Below are positions 17,870 through 27,057 of a stretch of 64,000 bases of DNA, piece after piece (position 1 is the first letter of the stretch; every line of letters starts with the position of its first letter). The stretch lies in contig NZ_JAGMUO010000065.1 of NCBI RefSeq assembly GCF_019049325.1, positions 682,001 to 746,000 on the forward strand, read 5' to 3'. The stretch comes from Streptomyces sp. AC512_CC834. GTDB taxonomy: Bacteria > Actinomycetota > Actinomycetes > Streptomycetales > Streptomycetaceae. Under the pieces are notes generated by a model. That model saw only the letters and a list, made by a program, of their open reading frames with translations. It ran no database searches and was not told the origin of the DNA. Both the position numbers and the translations under genes were made by a program.

Positions 17870-18228
17870 CCTGGCGTCGCGAGAGAGCCAAGACCCGTCG
17901 TACCCCTTCACCTCGCCAAATCTCGCCCCTTCCGTCCAGTCCCTGCGTGCCTGTTCGATCCGTCGCGGCCGCAGCCGAGGTAGAGCATGGAGCCCGGCAC
18001 CAGGGGCACGCCGTCGACGTGGGCCTCGCCGCTCATGGCCAGTACGGCGTACTCGAAGTCCCGTTCCAGCGGGAGGCGTACGTCCGTGCCGCCGGTCAGG
18101 GTCAGGTCGGCGCCGACGATCGGCGTGTACATCGCGCCGGGCGAGGTGGCGGTGTCGAGGGTGCCGAGGAGCACGGTGGCCGCCAGACCGGGTGCCGTGG
18201 CGTGCGGCAGCCCGGCGCCGACGGGAAG
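17870..18228 (-). pseudogene. pirin family remnant
   Basis: The minus strand encodes the C-terminal cupin half of a pirin: GAMYTPIVGADLTLTGGTDV, FEYAVLAMSGEAHVDG, then MLYLGCGR. The frame then breaks, and the usual ending (RRDWTEGARFGEVKGYDG) appears in another frame almost at once, with roughly 70 residues missing. The N-terminal domain with the metal-binding histidines is absent. It is a truncated and deleted gene directly downstream of the amidase. Confidence 0.7.
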
Positions 18229-18295
18229 GGCCCGGCTGCTCGTCGGCCGCCGGCACCTTCCCACACGCGCGCGATCCGCCGACACCGGCCGGTCC

Positions 18296-19705
18296 TCAGC
18301 GGGCCGCCTGTTCCAGTTGCGCCGCCAGGGCGAGCAGCGTGCCCTCGCCGCCGAGCGGCCCGGCGAACTGGACGCCGAGCGGCAGCCCCTGACCGTCGTG
18401 GCCGAAGAAGGGGACGGACATCGCGGGCATCCCGGTGACGTTGTAGACGCTGGTGAAGGCGGAGTAGACGGAGGCGTGCCGGTAGATCGACTCCGGGTTC
18501 GCCGTGTCGAGGGTGCCGAGCGGCGGCGTCGGCTGCGCGAGCGTCGGACTGAGCAGCAGGTCGACCTCGTTGAACGCGGCACCGACCGCCCAGCCGATCT
18601 CCTGCACGCGGCGCAGCGCACGGCTGACGTCGGCGGCGGGAAGAGCGCGGTAGGTCTCGTATATGACGCGGGTGAAGGGTTCGATGTCGTCGTCGGCCAG
18701 GGGCCGGCCGAGCCGCTCCAGCCGGGCGTCGATCTGGGCGACCACGTCGGCGCCCATCAGCACGGCGGAGGTGACGGCGACGTCGGCCGGCCGGTAGCGG
18801 GCGGTGGTCTCGACGACCTCGTGCCCCAGGCGTTCGCACAGCTCGGCCGCGGAGTGCACCGCCCGCGCGCACTCGGCGTGCACCTGCGGACCGTCCGGCA
18901 GCGCGGTGACCAGGCCGATCCGCAGCCGCCCCGGATCGCGCCGCGCCAGTTCCGCGAAGGGCCCGGCCGGCTGCGGTGCTGCGTAGGCGTCGCCGAGCAG
19001 CGGGCCGGCGGCGACGTCCAGGAGCAGGGCGCTGTCCCGGACGGTCGTGGTGAGGGCGTGGTGTCCGGAGACGAGGCCCGACAGGGTGGTGGGCCGGGGC
19101 GCGGGCGAGACGCGGCCGCGGCTGGGCTTGAGGCCGAACAGCCCGCAGGCCGCCGCCGGGATGCGGATCGAGCCGCCGCCGTCGCTGGCGTGCGCGACCG
19201 GGACCATGCCGGCCGCCACCGCTGCCGCCGAGCCCCCGCTGGAGCCGCCGGGCGAGTACGCGTGGTTCCACGGGTTGCGGGTCGGCCCGTTCAGGGCCGG
19301 TTCGGTGGAGGCGTTGAGGCCCAGTTCGGGGGTGTTGGTGGTGCCGAGGACCACGGCGCCGGCCCGGCGGTAGCGGGCGACCAGTTCGCTGTCGCGGCGG
19401 GCCGTGACCTGGCTGAACAGGCGGCTGCCGCCGGTCGCGGGCAGTCCCTCGACCTCGGTGCCGAGGTCCTTGACGAGTATGGGTACGCCGTGCAGCGGAC
19501 CGTCGGGCAGCCCCGCTACGACCTCGGCACGGGCGGCCTCGAACCTGGTGTGGATCACCGCGTTGAGCTCGGGGTCGAGCTTCTCGATGCGGGCGATCGC
19601 CTGCTCGGTGACGGTACGTGCGTCGGTCTCGCCGTTCCTGACGGCGGCGGCCGTGGCGACCGCGTCGGGCCGGTTCCCGGCGTCCATGCCTGCTGCTTCG
19701 CTCAT
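18296..19705 (-). CDS. amidase signature family hydrolase
   Basis: 469 aa amidase with the complete Ser-Ser-Lys triad: Lys79 (PILVKDLG), Ser155 (PGGSSGGS) and Ser179 (DGGGSIRIP). It hydrolyses carboxamide bonds; the subgroup resembles 6-aminohexanoate-dimer and aryl-amide hydrolases, and the substrate is unknown. GGGAGTGGGAGG precedes the ATG. It is the last gene of the importer operon, 14 bp after the flavin oxidoreductase stop. Because the importer promoter carries the same motif as the KstR-like regulators, release of an amino acid or amine from a conjugated steroid is an attractive but untested idea. Confidence 0.88.
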   Translation of the reverse strand: MSEAAGMDAGNRPDAVATAAAVRNGETDARTVTEQAIARIEKLDPELNAVIHTRFEAARAEVVAGLPDGPLHGVPILVKDLGTEVEGLPATGGSRLFSQVTARRDSELVARYRRAGAVVLGTTNTPELGLNASTEPALNGPTRNPWNHAYSPGGSSGGSAAAVAAGMVPVAHASDGGGSIRIPAAACGLFGLKPSRGRVSPAPRPTTLSGLVSGHHALTTTVRDSALLLDVAAGPLLGDAYAAPQPAGPFAELARRDPGRLRIGLVTALPDGPQVHAECARAVHSAAELCERLGHEVVETTARYRPADVAVTSAVLMGADVVAQIDARLERLGRPLADDDIEPFTRVIYETYRALPAADVSRALRRVQEIGWAVGAAFNEVDLLLSPTLAQPTPPLGTLDTANPESIYRHASVYSAFTSVYNVTGMPAMSVPFFGHDGQGLPLGVQFAGPLGGEGTLLALAAQLEQAAR

Positions 19706-19719
19706 GCCTCCCACTCCCC

Positions 19720-20973
19720 TCACGCCACGTATCCGGCCGGCTTGCCCCAGGTGTCGCGTCGGGTGGTGTCGCGGTCGACCAGGACGCAGCGGGTGCCGGT
19801 GAAGTTGGTGGGCATGCATTTGTTGCAGTGGATGCACAGCGAGGGTGTGGTGGCGTCCTCCCGCATGCGGTTGACCAGGTCGGGCTCCCGCAGCAGGGCG
19901 CGGGCCATGGCGACGAACTGGAAGCCCTCGCTCATGGCGCGGTCCATGACGGGCTTTTCGGTGATGCCGCCGAGCAGGATCATCGGCAGTTTCACGGCGG
20001 CCCGGATCTGCCGGGCGTCCTCGAGGAGGAAGGCGTCCCGGTAGGGGTAGCTGTGCAGGAAGCGGTTGCCGACCAGCTTCACGCCGAGCTTCATCGGCTG
20101 CGGCATGATCTCGGCGAACTCCCTGAGCGGGGCGTCGCCCTTGAAGAGGTACATCGGGTTGAGCAGGGAGCTGCCGGCGGTCATCTCCAGAGCGTCGACG
20201 GTGCCGTCCTGTTCGAGCCACTGCACCACGGGGATGGCCTCGTCGAGCCAGAAGCCGCCGGGCACTCCGTCGTCCATGTTCATCTTGGCGATGACCGCGA
20301 TGCGCCCGCCGACCGCGTCGTACACCGCCCGCATGACCTCCCGGGCCAGCCGGGCACGGTTGGCCAGGCTGCCGCCGTAGGCGTCGGTGCGGCGGTTGAT
20401 GCGCGGGCTGAGGAAGGAGCTGGCCAGGTAGTTGTGGCCCAGGTGCACCTCGACGGCGTCGAAGCCCGCCTCGACGGCGCGGCGCGCGGCCTCGGCGTGC
20501 GCCTCGGTGATGCGCCGGATGTCGTCGAGGGACGCCTCCTGGGCGAAGCTCAGGGTCGTGGCGTGGAAGTGACGGGACGGCGAGAGGGCGGGCGCGCCGT
20601 TGCCCTTGGGGTTGGCGACCGGGCCGCCGTGCCCGATCTGCGCCGAGATCGCGGCGCCCTCGGCGTGCACGGCGTCGGTGAGGACGCGCAGGCCCGGCAT
20701 CGCCTCGTCGGTCCAGTAGATCTGGTGGCGGTCGGTGCGGCCCTCCTTGGCGACCGCGCAGTAGGCGACGGTGGTCATGCCGACGCCGCCGCGGGCGTAG
20801 CCGACGTGGAAGTCGACGAGGTCCTTGGTGACGAGGGACTTGTGGCTGAGCCCTTCGTAGGTCGCGGCCTTGATGACGCGGTTGCGCAGTTCGAGCGGGC
20901 CCAGCTTGGCGGGGGCCAGGACGTCGGGGGCGGCGGGCTCTTCGGAGGCGGCGGGGGTCTGGGGGGCGGTCAC
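19720..20973 (-). CDS. NADH:flavin oxidoreductase, old yellow enzyme family
   Basis: 417 aa TIM-barrel FMN enzyme. Active-site and FMN blocks include KAATYEGLS, AQIGHGGP, VEVHLGHNYLASSFLSP (His and Asn for substrate carbonyl binding) and the phosphate site ILLGGITEKP. The C-terminus carries a cysteine cluster, Cys380, Cys383, Cys386 and Cys396 (CIHCNKCMPTNFTGTRC), as in Fe-S-containing dienoyl-CoA reductases and the bile-acid BaiCD/BaiH enzymes, but the second nucleotide domain of those proteins is absent. The GTG start at 20973 has AGGAGG upstream and overlaps the ATPase stop. It may reduce an enone such as a delta-4 or delta-1 ketosteroid; that is inference. Confidence 0.87.
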   Translation of the reverse strand: MTAPQTPAASEEPAAPDVLAPAKLGPLELRNRVIKAATYEGLSHKSLVTKDLVDFHVGYARGGVGMTTVAYCAVAKEGRTDRHQIYWTDEAMPGLRVLTDAVHAEGAAISAQIGHGGPVANPKGNGAPALSPSRHFHATTLSFAQEASLDDIRRITEAHAEAARRAVEAGFDAVEVHLGHNYLASSFLSPRINRRTDAYGGSLANRARLAREVMRAVYDAVGGRIAVIAKMNMDDGVPGGFWLDEAIPVVQWLEQDGTVDALEMTAGSSLLNPMYLFKGDAPLREFAEIMPQPMKLGVKLVGNRFLHSYPYRDAFLLEDARQIRAAVKLPMILLGGITEKPVMDRAMSEGFQFVAMARALLREPDLVNRMREDATTPSLCIHCNKCMPTNFTGTRCVLVDRDTTRRDTWGKPAGYVA

Positions 20974-21974
20974 GGGTGGTTCCTCCTGGGTTCGGCGTGG
21001 TGGCAGGCGATCCGGTGGCCGGGGCGGATCTCGCGCTGGGCGGGTTCCTCGGCGGCGCACCGTTCGGTGGCCAGTGGGCAGCGCGTACGGAAGCGGCAGC
21101 CCGACGGGGGGTTCAGGGGTGAGGGCAGTTCGGCGGACTGCCCCCCGGCGGCGGACTCGGCGGTCCCGGGGGTGCCGGAGCCGAGCTGGGCCTCGGGGAG
21201 GGAGGCGAGCAGCAGCCGGGTGTAGGGGTGCGTGGCCTCGTGCTGCATGCCGTCGGAGGGCAGCACCTCGCAGACCTTGCCGAGGTACATGACCATGACG
21301 CGGTCGCTGATGTTCTTCACCACGGACACGTCGTGGGCGATGAAGACCATGCTCAGGGAACGCCGCCGGGTCGTCGTCTCCAGGAGGTTGAGGATCTGCG
21401 CCTGCACGGACACGTCCAGGCTGGAGACGGGTTCGTCGCAGATCAGCACCTCGGGGTCGAGCATGAGGGCGCGGGCGATGCAGACGCGCTGGCACTGGCC
21501 GCCGGACAGTTCGTGCGGCCGGCGCTCCCGTACGGTCGCGGGGTCGAGGCCGACGTCGCGCAGGGCGGCGTCGACGCGGGCGTCCTTGTCGCGGGTGTCG
21601 TCACCGGGTCCCCAGATCGCCCGGCCCTCCCACACCAGGTCCTTGACCCGGCGGCGCGGGTTCAGGGCGGAGACGGGGTCCTGCATGATGATCTGCATCC
21701 GGGCGCGGGCGCGCCGCAGTTCGCGCGGGGCGAGGCCGGTGAGGGTGGCGTCGCCGAGGCGGACGGTGCCCGAGTCGGGGGGCGGCAGTTGGATCAGGGA
21801 GCGCCCGACGGTGGACTTTCCGCAGCCCGACTCGCCGAGGATGCCGAGGGTTTCACCGGCCGCGACCTCCAGCGAGACACCGGAGACGGCGTGCACCTTC
21901 TGTCCGCGTCCGGCCGGGAACTCCACGACGAGGTCGGCGGCCGTCAGTGCGGGGATGTCCCGGGTGGTGGTCAT
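20970..21974 (-). CDS. ABC importer ATPase, OppF-type
   Basis: 334 aa ATP-binding subunit of an oligopeptide/dipeptide-class importer. Walker A is GESGCGKST, the Q-loop region is IMQDPVSALNPR, the signature is LSGGQCQR and Walker B is VLICDEPVSSLD. The C-terminal oligopeptide-transporter domain with cysteines (CRFRTRCPLATERC) is present; such Cys-rich tails can bind an Fe-S cluster. The ATG overlaps the upstream ATPase stop by 4 bp, and its stop overlaps the GTG of the flavin oxidoreductase, which ties the enzyme genes to the transporter. It pairs with the OppD-type subunit as a heterodimer. Confidence 0.93.
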   Translation of the reverse strand: MTTTRDIPALTAADLVVEFPAGRGQKVHAVSGVSLEVAAGETLGILGESGCGKSTVGRSLIQLPPPDSGTVRLGDATLTGLAPRELRRARARMQIIMQDPVSALNPRRRVKDLVWEGRAIWGPGDDTRDKDARVDAALRDVGLDPATVRERRPHELSGGQCQRVCIARALMLDPEVLICDEPVSSLDVSVQAQILNLLETTTRRRSLSMVFIAHDVSVVKNISDRVMVMYLGKVCEVLPSDGMQHEATHPYTRLLLASLPEAQLGSGTPGTAESAAGGQSAELPSPLNPPSGCRFRTRCPLATERCAAEEPAQREIRPGHRIACHHAEPRRNHP

Positions 21975-23095
21975 ACGGCGGCCTCCTCGGCGGCGCCCAG
22001 CGGGTGGTGGCAGGCGACCAGGCCGCCGGCGCCGCGGTCACCGGCGTCGCGGTCACCGGCGTAGGCGGTAAGGCGCGGGGACTCGGTGGTGCAGCGGTCG
22101 GTGGCCGAGGCGCAGCGCGGGGCGAAGCGGCATCCGGTGGGCGGGTGCAGCAGGTTGGGCGGTCGGCCCTCGATGGCGGGCAGCAGGGTGTGCGGGGGCA
22201 GGTCCAGGCGCGGGATGGAGGCGATCAGGGCGCTGCTGTAGGGGTGGCGGGGGCGGTCGAAGACGGCGGCGGTGTCCGCGTACTCGACCAGGCGGCCCGC
22301 GTACATGACCGCGACGCGGTCGGTGCGGCCGGCGACGGTGGCGAGGTCGTGGCTGATGAGGACGGTCGCCATGCGCAGTTCCTCGGCGAGCGAGGCCAGC
22401 AGGTCCAGGATCTGCTTCTGCACGGTGACGTCGAGCGCGGTGGTGGGTTCGTCGGCGATGAGCAGCCGGGGTCCGCAGGCCAGGGCCATGGCGATGACGA
22501 CGCGCTGGCGCATGCCGCCGGACAGTTCGTGCGGGTACTGGCCGGCCCGCCTGGCGGGTTCGGGGATGCCGACCTGGCGGAGCAGGCCGACGGCCCGGTC
22601 CTTGGCGTCGGCGCGGCTCAGGCCGAGGTGCAGCCGGAGGCTCTCGGACAGGTGGACGCCGACCTTCTTGACCGGGTTGAGGGAGGTCATCGGGTCCTGG
22701 AAGACCATGGCGACCTCGGTGCCCCACAGGGCGCGCCGTCCGGCGGGGGTGAGGGCGTGGACGTCCTTGCCGCCGATCAGGACCGTGCCGGACACGGTGG
22801 TGCCGGGGCCGTCGGTGATCAGGCCCATGAGGGTGCGGCCGAGCACGGACTTGCCGGATCCCGACTCGCCGACGATACCGAGGGTCTCGCCCTCGGCGAG
22901 GGTGAGGGAGACGCCGTCGACGGCCCCCACCGAGCCGTGGGGCGTGTGGAAGGCGGTGCGTACGTCGGTGGCGTCGAGCAGCGGGGGTGCGCCGGCGCCG
23001 GTGGTGGGGGCCGGTGGGGTGGTCGCGGCTTCGGCCTGGTGCTCCGGAGTCAGGGTCTTGCGCTCCGGGGTGCCGTTCTCTCGCTGGGGGGTCAC
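21971..23095 (-). CDS. ABC importer ATPase, OppD-type
   Basis: 374 aa ATP-binding subunit. Walker A is GESGSGKS, signature LSGGMRQR, Walker B LLIADEPTTALD. The C-terminal Cys-containing segment (CRFAPRCASATDRC) is typical of OppD/DppD. An extra N-terminal linker of about 35 residues rich in Thr and Pro precedes the domain. The GTG start at 23095 overlaps the permease stop (GTGA). It is a cytoplasmic partner of the OppF-type subunit and the two permeases. Confidence 0.93.
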   Translation of the reverse strand: MTPQRENGTPERKTLTPEHQAEAATTPPAPTTGAGAPPLLDATDVRTAFHTPHGSVGAVDGVSLTLAEGETLGIVGESGSGKSVLGRTLMGLITDGPGTTVSGTVLIGGKDVHALTPAGRRALWGTEVAMVFQDPMTSLNPVKKVGVHLSESLRLHLGLSRADAKDRAVGLLRQVGIPEPARRAGQYPHELSGGMRQRVVIAMALACGPRLLIADEPTTALDVTVQKQILDLLASLAEELRMATVLISHDLATVAGRTDRVAVMYAGRLVEYADTAAVFDRPRHPYSSALIASIPRLDLPPHTLLPAIEGRPPNLLHPPTGCRFAPRCASATDRCTTESPRLTAYAGDRDAGDRGAGGLVACHHPLGAAEEAAV

Positions 23096-24132
23096 AGTTT
23101 CACGCTCCGGGAGTCCCAGCGTCCGCGGGCCTTCTCGCCGACGATGTTGAAGGCGAACACGGTGAGGAAGAGGAAGGCACCGGGCACGAGCACGATGTGC
23201 GGGTGCTCCTCGAAGACCTGGCCCTCGCCCTCGGCGATCATGTTTCCCCAGGTGGGTTCAGGGGGTTGGATGCCGAGCCCGAGGAAGCTGAGGGAGGCCT
23301 CGGCGACGATGAGCACCGAGATCATCACGACGGCCAGGGACAGCACGGGCAGCAGCACGTTGGGCAGCAGTTCGCGCAGCAGGATGCGGGAGCGGGTGGC
23401 GCCCATGGCGCGGGCGGCGACGACGAACTCCCGGTTGGCGTAGGCCATGGTGGTGGCGCGGGCGAGGCGCACCATGCCGGGGATGGTGAGCAGCGCCAGG
23501 GAGAAGGCGACGTTGCGCAGGTGCGGCTCGAGCACGGTCGCCAGCGCGATGAGCAGGATCAGCGGGGGCACGGCGAGCAGCGAGTTGGTGGCGATGCCCA
23601 CCGCCCGGTCGACGCTCTTCTGGAAGTAGCCGGCGACCATGCCGATCGCGCCGCCGACCACGGTGCCGAGGGCGACCGCGGACAGCGAGATGAGCAGCGA
23701 GGAGCGGGCGCCGTACAGGGACCTGGCGAACAGGTCGAGGCCGAAGGCGTTGGTGCCGAGCGGGTGGCCGCCGGTGAACGTCGGGGTGGCGAAGACGGGT
23801 TCGGCGACGGTGCTCGCGACGTCCCGGTCCTCGGCGAGTGGCAGCCACGGCACGAACAGGATGGCGAGGCCGAGCAGCAGGAGCCAGGCCGCGCCGAACC
23901 AGAACACGACGTCGAAGCCGGGCCCCGCCCACAGCTTGCCGAGCCGGGAGGCGCCGACGAGGAGCAGGCCGAGGCCGAGCAGTGCGAGGGCGGCCTTGGC
24001 GGGCGTGACGAGTTGGGGCGTGGTCGCGCCGAACACCAGCAGGACGAGGCCGCCGACGGTGAGGCCGACGCCGACGAGCAGGGGTGGCGGGAAGGCGGTC
24101 CGCGTGCGCGGGGCGATGTCAGACATGGACAC
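23092..24132 (-). CDS. ABC importer permease, OppC-type
   Basis: 346 aa membrane protein. It has several hydrophobic segments before the binding-protein-dependent transport domain, which contains the EAA loop (ARAMGATRSRILLRELLPN near 245) and the family block EASLSFLGLGIQPP. The GTG at 24132 is chosen because GAGGAC sits about 7 bp upstream; an ATG at 24126 is also in frame. The N-terminal region of about 100 residues with three to four extra hydrophobic stretches is longer than in classic OppC proteins. Confidence 0.9.
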   Translation of the reverse strand: MSMSDIAPRTRTAFPPPLLVGVGLTVGGLVLLVFGATTPQLVTPAKAALALLGLGLLLVGASRLGKLWAGPGFDVVFWFGAAWLLLLGLAILFVPWLPLAEDRDVASTVAEPVFATPTFTGGHPLGTNAFGLDLFARSLYGARSSLLISLSAVALGTVVGGAIGMVAGYFQKSVDRAVGIATNSLLAVPPLILLIALATVLEPHLRNVAFSLALLTIPGMVRLARATTMAYANREFVVAARAMGATRSRILLRELLPNVLLPVLSLAVVMISVLIVAEASLSFLGLGIQPPEPTWGNMIAEGEGQVFEEHPHIVLVPGAFLFLTVFAFNIVGEKARGRWDSRSVKL

Positions 24133-25087
24133 GTCGCGTCCTCGGGTCGAGGTAGCCGTAGGAGAGGTCGATGCCGGCGTTGATCACCACGTAGATCACG
24201 GCGATGGTGAGCACGGCGCCCTGGACCATCGGGTAGTCGCCCTGGTTGGCGGCGTTGACGATGAGCGTCCCCATGCCCGGCAGCGAGAAGAGGTACTCCA
24301 CGACGACGGTGGAGCCGATCAGCCGGCCCAGACTCAGGCCGAGCAGGGTGACCAGGGAGAACGAGGAGGGGCGCAGGGCGTCGGTGAACAGGACGCGCAA
24401 TGGGTTCATGCCCTTGGCGCGGGCGGCGAGGATGTAGTCCTCGCGCAGCGTCACGATCAGGTCGCCGCGCAACACCCGGGTGAACATAGCGAGTTCGGCG
24501 AGGGCGACGGTCAGTGCGGGCAGGAAGGCGTGGTGCAGGTTGCCCAGCGGGTCGCCGTCGCCGATCCGCACCCACTCGGAGCGCGGGAACCAGCCGCCCG
24601 AGTTGACCAGGAGCAGGATCAGCAGCAGTCCGGCCAGGAAGCTGGGCACGGACAGCACACCGAAGGTGCCCGCGCCGATGATCCGGTCGGCCGCCGAACC
24701 CTCCCGGTACGCCGACCACATGGCCAGCGGCACCGCGATCAGCAGGGCGATGAGCAGTCCGAGCAGGGCGATCTCGAGGCTGACGGGCAGGGCGGACATC
24801 ACCCGGTCGGCGACGTCGCTCTGCGGGGGTACGACGGAGCGGCCGAGATCGCCGGTGAGCGCGCCGCCCAGCCAGTCGAAGTAGCGGGTGACCAGGGGCT
24901 GGTCGAGGCCGAGTTCGGTGCGCAGTGCGGCGTACTCGGAGGGTGCCCGGCCGGCCCCGAGGATGTCCACGGCGGGGTCGCCGGGCATCAGGACCACCAG
25001 GGAGAACACGCCGATGCTCGCGATGAACAGCACGCCGACGAGTTCCAGCACCCGAAGGGCCGGCCGGCGCAGTGCGGCGGGGTTCAT
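24119..25087 (-). CDS. ABC importer permease, OppB-type
   Basis: 322 aa membrane protein with six predicted helices. Conserved landmarks of the OppB/DppB family are VVLMPGDPA after the first helix, the EAA loop (AARAKGMNPLRVLFTDAL) and the terminal EYLFSLPGMGTL block. The ATG at 25087 has GGAGGAACC directly upstream; a longer reading from 25150 has no such site. It lies 47 bp after the binding protein gene and overlaps the next permease. Confidence 0.92.
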   Translation of the reverse strand: MNPAALRRPALRVLELVGVLFIASIGVFSLVVLMPGDPAVDILGAGRAPSEYAALRTELGLDQPLVTRYFDWLGGALTGDLGRSVVPPQSDVADRVMSALPVSLEIALLGLLIALLIAVPLAMWSAYREGSAADRIIGAGTFGVLSVPSFLAGLLLILLLVNSGGWFPRSEWVRIGDGDPLGNLHHAFLPALTVALAELAMFTRVLRGDLIVTLREDYILAARAKGMNPLRVLFTDALRPSSFSLVTLLGLSLGRLIGSTVVVEYLFSLPGMGTLIVNAANQGDYPMVQGAVLTIAVIYVVINAGIDLSYGYLDPRTRRVHV

Positions 25088-25134
25088 GGTTCCTCCGGAT
25101 CTGCCCGGTGCCGCCGGGCCGCGGGCCTTGGAGG

Positions 25135-26754
25135 TCACTTGCTGAGCCATGCCTCGCCGAAGAGGGCCATGTACTCGTCGGTCGGCACGATGCCGTGCAC
25201 GTAGTCGCCCCAGGCGGTGAAGGCGGCGCTGGCGCCGAGGTTGACCAGCGGAACGTCCTCGTTGAACAGGGTCTGGATGTCGTCGAGGACCTGCTGGGTC
25301 TGTGCCTCGCCCTTCGCGGCCTGCAGTTTCACTAGCAGGGCGTCCATCTTCGGGTTGGCGTAGCCGCCGGGGTTGCCGTAGCTCTTGGAGTTCAGGACGC
25401 TCTGCAGGCGGTGGTAGGGGTCGCCCTCGGAGACGCTGGCGGCGGCGCGGCTGATGTCGAAGTCGTGCTCGACGTAGGTCTTCGAGGTCCGGTCGGCGAT
25501 GGAGGAGACCAGGTCGAGTTCCACCTTGAAGCCGACCCGCTCCAGCATGGCCTTGGTGACGACGGCGTTGGCCCGGCCGACGGGGTCGGTGCCGTCCATG
25601 TAGGTGAGGGTGCCGTCGTAGCCGTCCTTCTTGGCCTCGTCGAGGAGCTTCTTCGCCTCGTCGAGATCGACGCCGAGGGGCTTGACGTCGGAGTGCCAGC
25701 GCGACTCGGGCGGGAAGAGCTCCTGGCCCGGCAGTCCCTTGCCGTCGTAGGCGCGTTCGGTGTTCAGGTCGGGGTCGAGGGCAAGGGCCATGGCCTTGCG
25801 GACCCGGAGGTCGGCGCCGGGCCGGCCCTCGCGGGTGTTGATGGTGATCATGCTGCCGACGCTGGTCAGGGTCAGTTCACCGGGGTGGCCCTCCTTCACC
25901 GCGTCGTCGACGACTTCGGGGCTGCGCATGTACACCACGTCGGCCGAGTTGTCGTTCAGCGCGTCCAGCCTGGCGCGGTCGCCCTTCGGCCAGGTGAAGC
26001 GCAGCGCGTCGAGGTACGGCTCGCCCTTCCAATAGTTCTTGTTCGCCTTGAGGATCATCTCCTCCTGGGGGGCGTACGTGCCCAGCGTGAAGGCGCCGGC
26101 TCCGATGGGCTCGAAGGTCTTTCCGGCGTAGGAGGCGGGCGCCACGATCATGCCGGGTGCCTGGGCGAGCATGGCGGGGAAGGTGGCCCAGGAGTTGCGG
26201 AGGGTGAAGACGACGGTGGAGTCGTCGGGGGCGTCCATTTTCGCGAGGTTCGGGGCGAGCAGTGCCGTGTCGGCGCCCTTGTTCTTCTGGTACCACTTGA
26301 TGCTGGCGATCACGGCATCGGCGTCGAGCGGGGTGCCGTCGGAGAACTCGACTCCGTCGCGGAGTTTCAGGGTCCAGGTCTTGGAGTCGTCGGTGGAGCT
26401 CAGTGATTCGGCCAGCCACGGCTCGTACTTCTGGGCCGCGGTGTCGTAGCGCATCAGGACGTCGTAGACGGCGGCGAGCGCGGAGCCGCCGGAGGCGCCC
26501 GTGGCGTAGGTGGCGGCGGGGCTGAGGCTGCGGGCCTCGGCGTAGTCGGCGAAGTTCAGAGTGCCGCCACGGACCGGCTCGCCGGCCTCGGCCTCCTTGC
26601 CGATCTTGCCGAAGGTGTAGCGGCCGCGTTCGGCCTTCTGCTGCGCGCCGTCGCCTGCGTCCCCGTCGTCGGACGATACGCACGCGGAGGTGAGCAGGGC
26701 CGCGGCGCACAGGGCCGCGGCGAGGCGGGCTCTCGCCCGTGATGCTCGCTTCAT
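25135..26754 (-). CDS. ABC importer solute-binding lipoprotein, OppA-type
   Basis: 539 aa extracytoplasmic binding protein (SBP family 5). The signal peptide ends in the lipobox LTSAC with Cys25 as lipidation site. The mature part contains the family blocks VRGGTLNFADY, YDVLMRYD, WTLKLRDGVEFSDGTPL and KNYWKGEP. It captures the transported solute and presents it to the permeases. This family binds peptides but also many unrelated compounds, so the ligand cannot be named. AACTGGAGGAACAC precedes the ATG. It is the first gene of a seven-gene operon that includes an oxidoreductase and an amidase. Confidence 0.93.
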   Translation of the reverse strand: MKRASRARARLAAALCAAALLTSACVSSDDGDAGDGAQQKAERGRYTFGKIGKEAEAGEPVRGGTLNFADYAEARSLSPAATYATGASGGSALAAVYDVLMRYDTAAQKYEPWLAESLSSTDDSKTWTLKLRDGVEFSDGTPLDADAVIASIKWYQKNKGADTALLAPNLAKMDAPDDSTVVFTLRNSWATFPAMLAQAPGMIVAPASYAGKTFEPIGAGAFTLGTYAPQEEMILKANKNYWKGEPYLDALRFTWPKGDRARLDALNDNSADVVYMRSPEVVDDAVKEGHPGELTLTSVGSMITINTREGRPGADLRVRKAMALALDPDLNTERAYDGKGLPGQELFPPESRWHSDVKPLGVDLDEAKKLLDEAKKDGYDGTLTYMDGTDPVGRANAVVTKAMLERVGFKVELDLVSSIADRTSKTYVEHDFDISRAAASVSEGDPYHRLQSVLNSKSYGNPGGYANPKMDALLVKLQAAKGEAQTQQVLDDIQTLFNEDVPLVNLGASAAFTAWGDYVHGIVPTDEYMALFGEAWLSK

Positions 26755-27057
26755 GTGTTCCTCCAGTTGTCCGGTAGCGGTAGCGGAAGCCAGGGCGGTC
26801 CGGAGCCGGATCGGGTGGGGGGACGCCGGGTGGGGAGGGACGGTACGGCCGACGAAATCCGGCCGACGTGACGCATCCCACTCACCGGGAGCCGGGCAGG
26901 GTACGGCCCGTACGGTGGGGGCGGCCCTTCGGTGTCCGTCCGTGCCGTGGCACCGAGTCCCAGTGACCGGAACCGGCCGGGCACGGATGCCCCGTCCGAG
27001 GCCGACACTGGCCCCGACCGCGATCCCAGTGGAGTTTCCGACGCACCAGGAGTCCCG
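26755..27057. promoter_or_regulatory. divergent promoter region, importer operon / acyl-CoA synthetase
   Basis: This 303-bp region separates the binding-protein gene (minus) from the acyl-CoA synthetase (plus). It contains a perfect 13-bp palindrome, GTACGGCCCGTAC (26901-26913), and a copy of the motif shared with the two KstR-like regulator promoters (26955-26970). No coding sequence is evident. Confidence 0.6.
26955..26970 (-). promoter_or_regulatory. candidate KstR-like operator, copy 1
   Basis: On the minus strand this reads CCGGTCACTGGGACTC. It differs at two positions from the copy at 30320 (CCGGTCAGTGGGACC plus the following C) and also resembles the copy at 51658. Each copy sits in a divergent promoter. 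It probably controls the importer operon, the acyl-CoA synthetase, or both. Confidence 0.55.
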
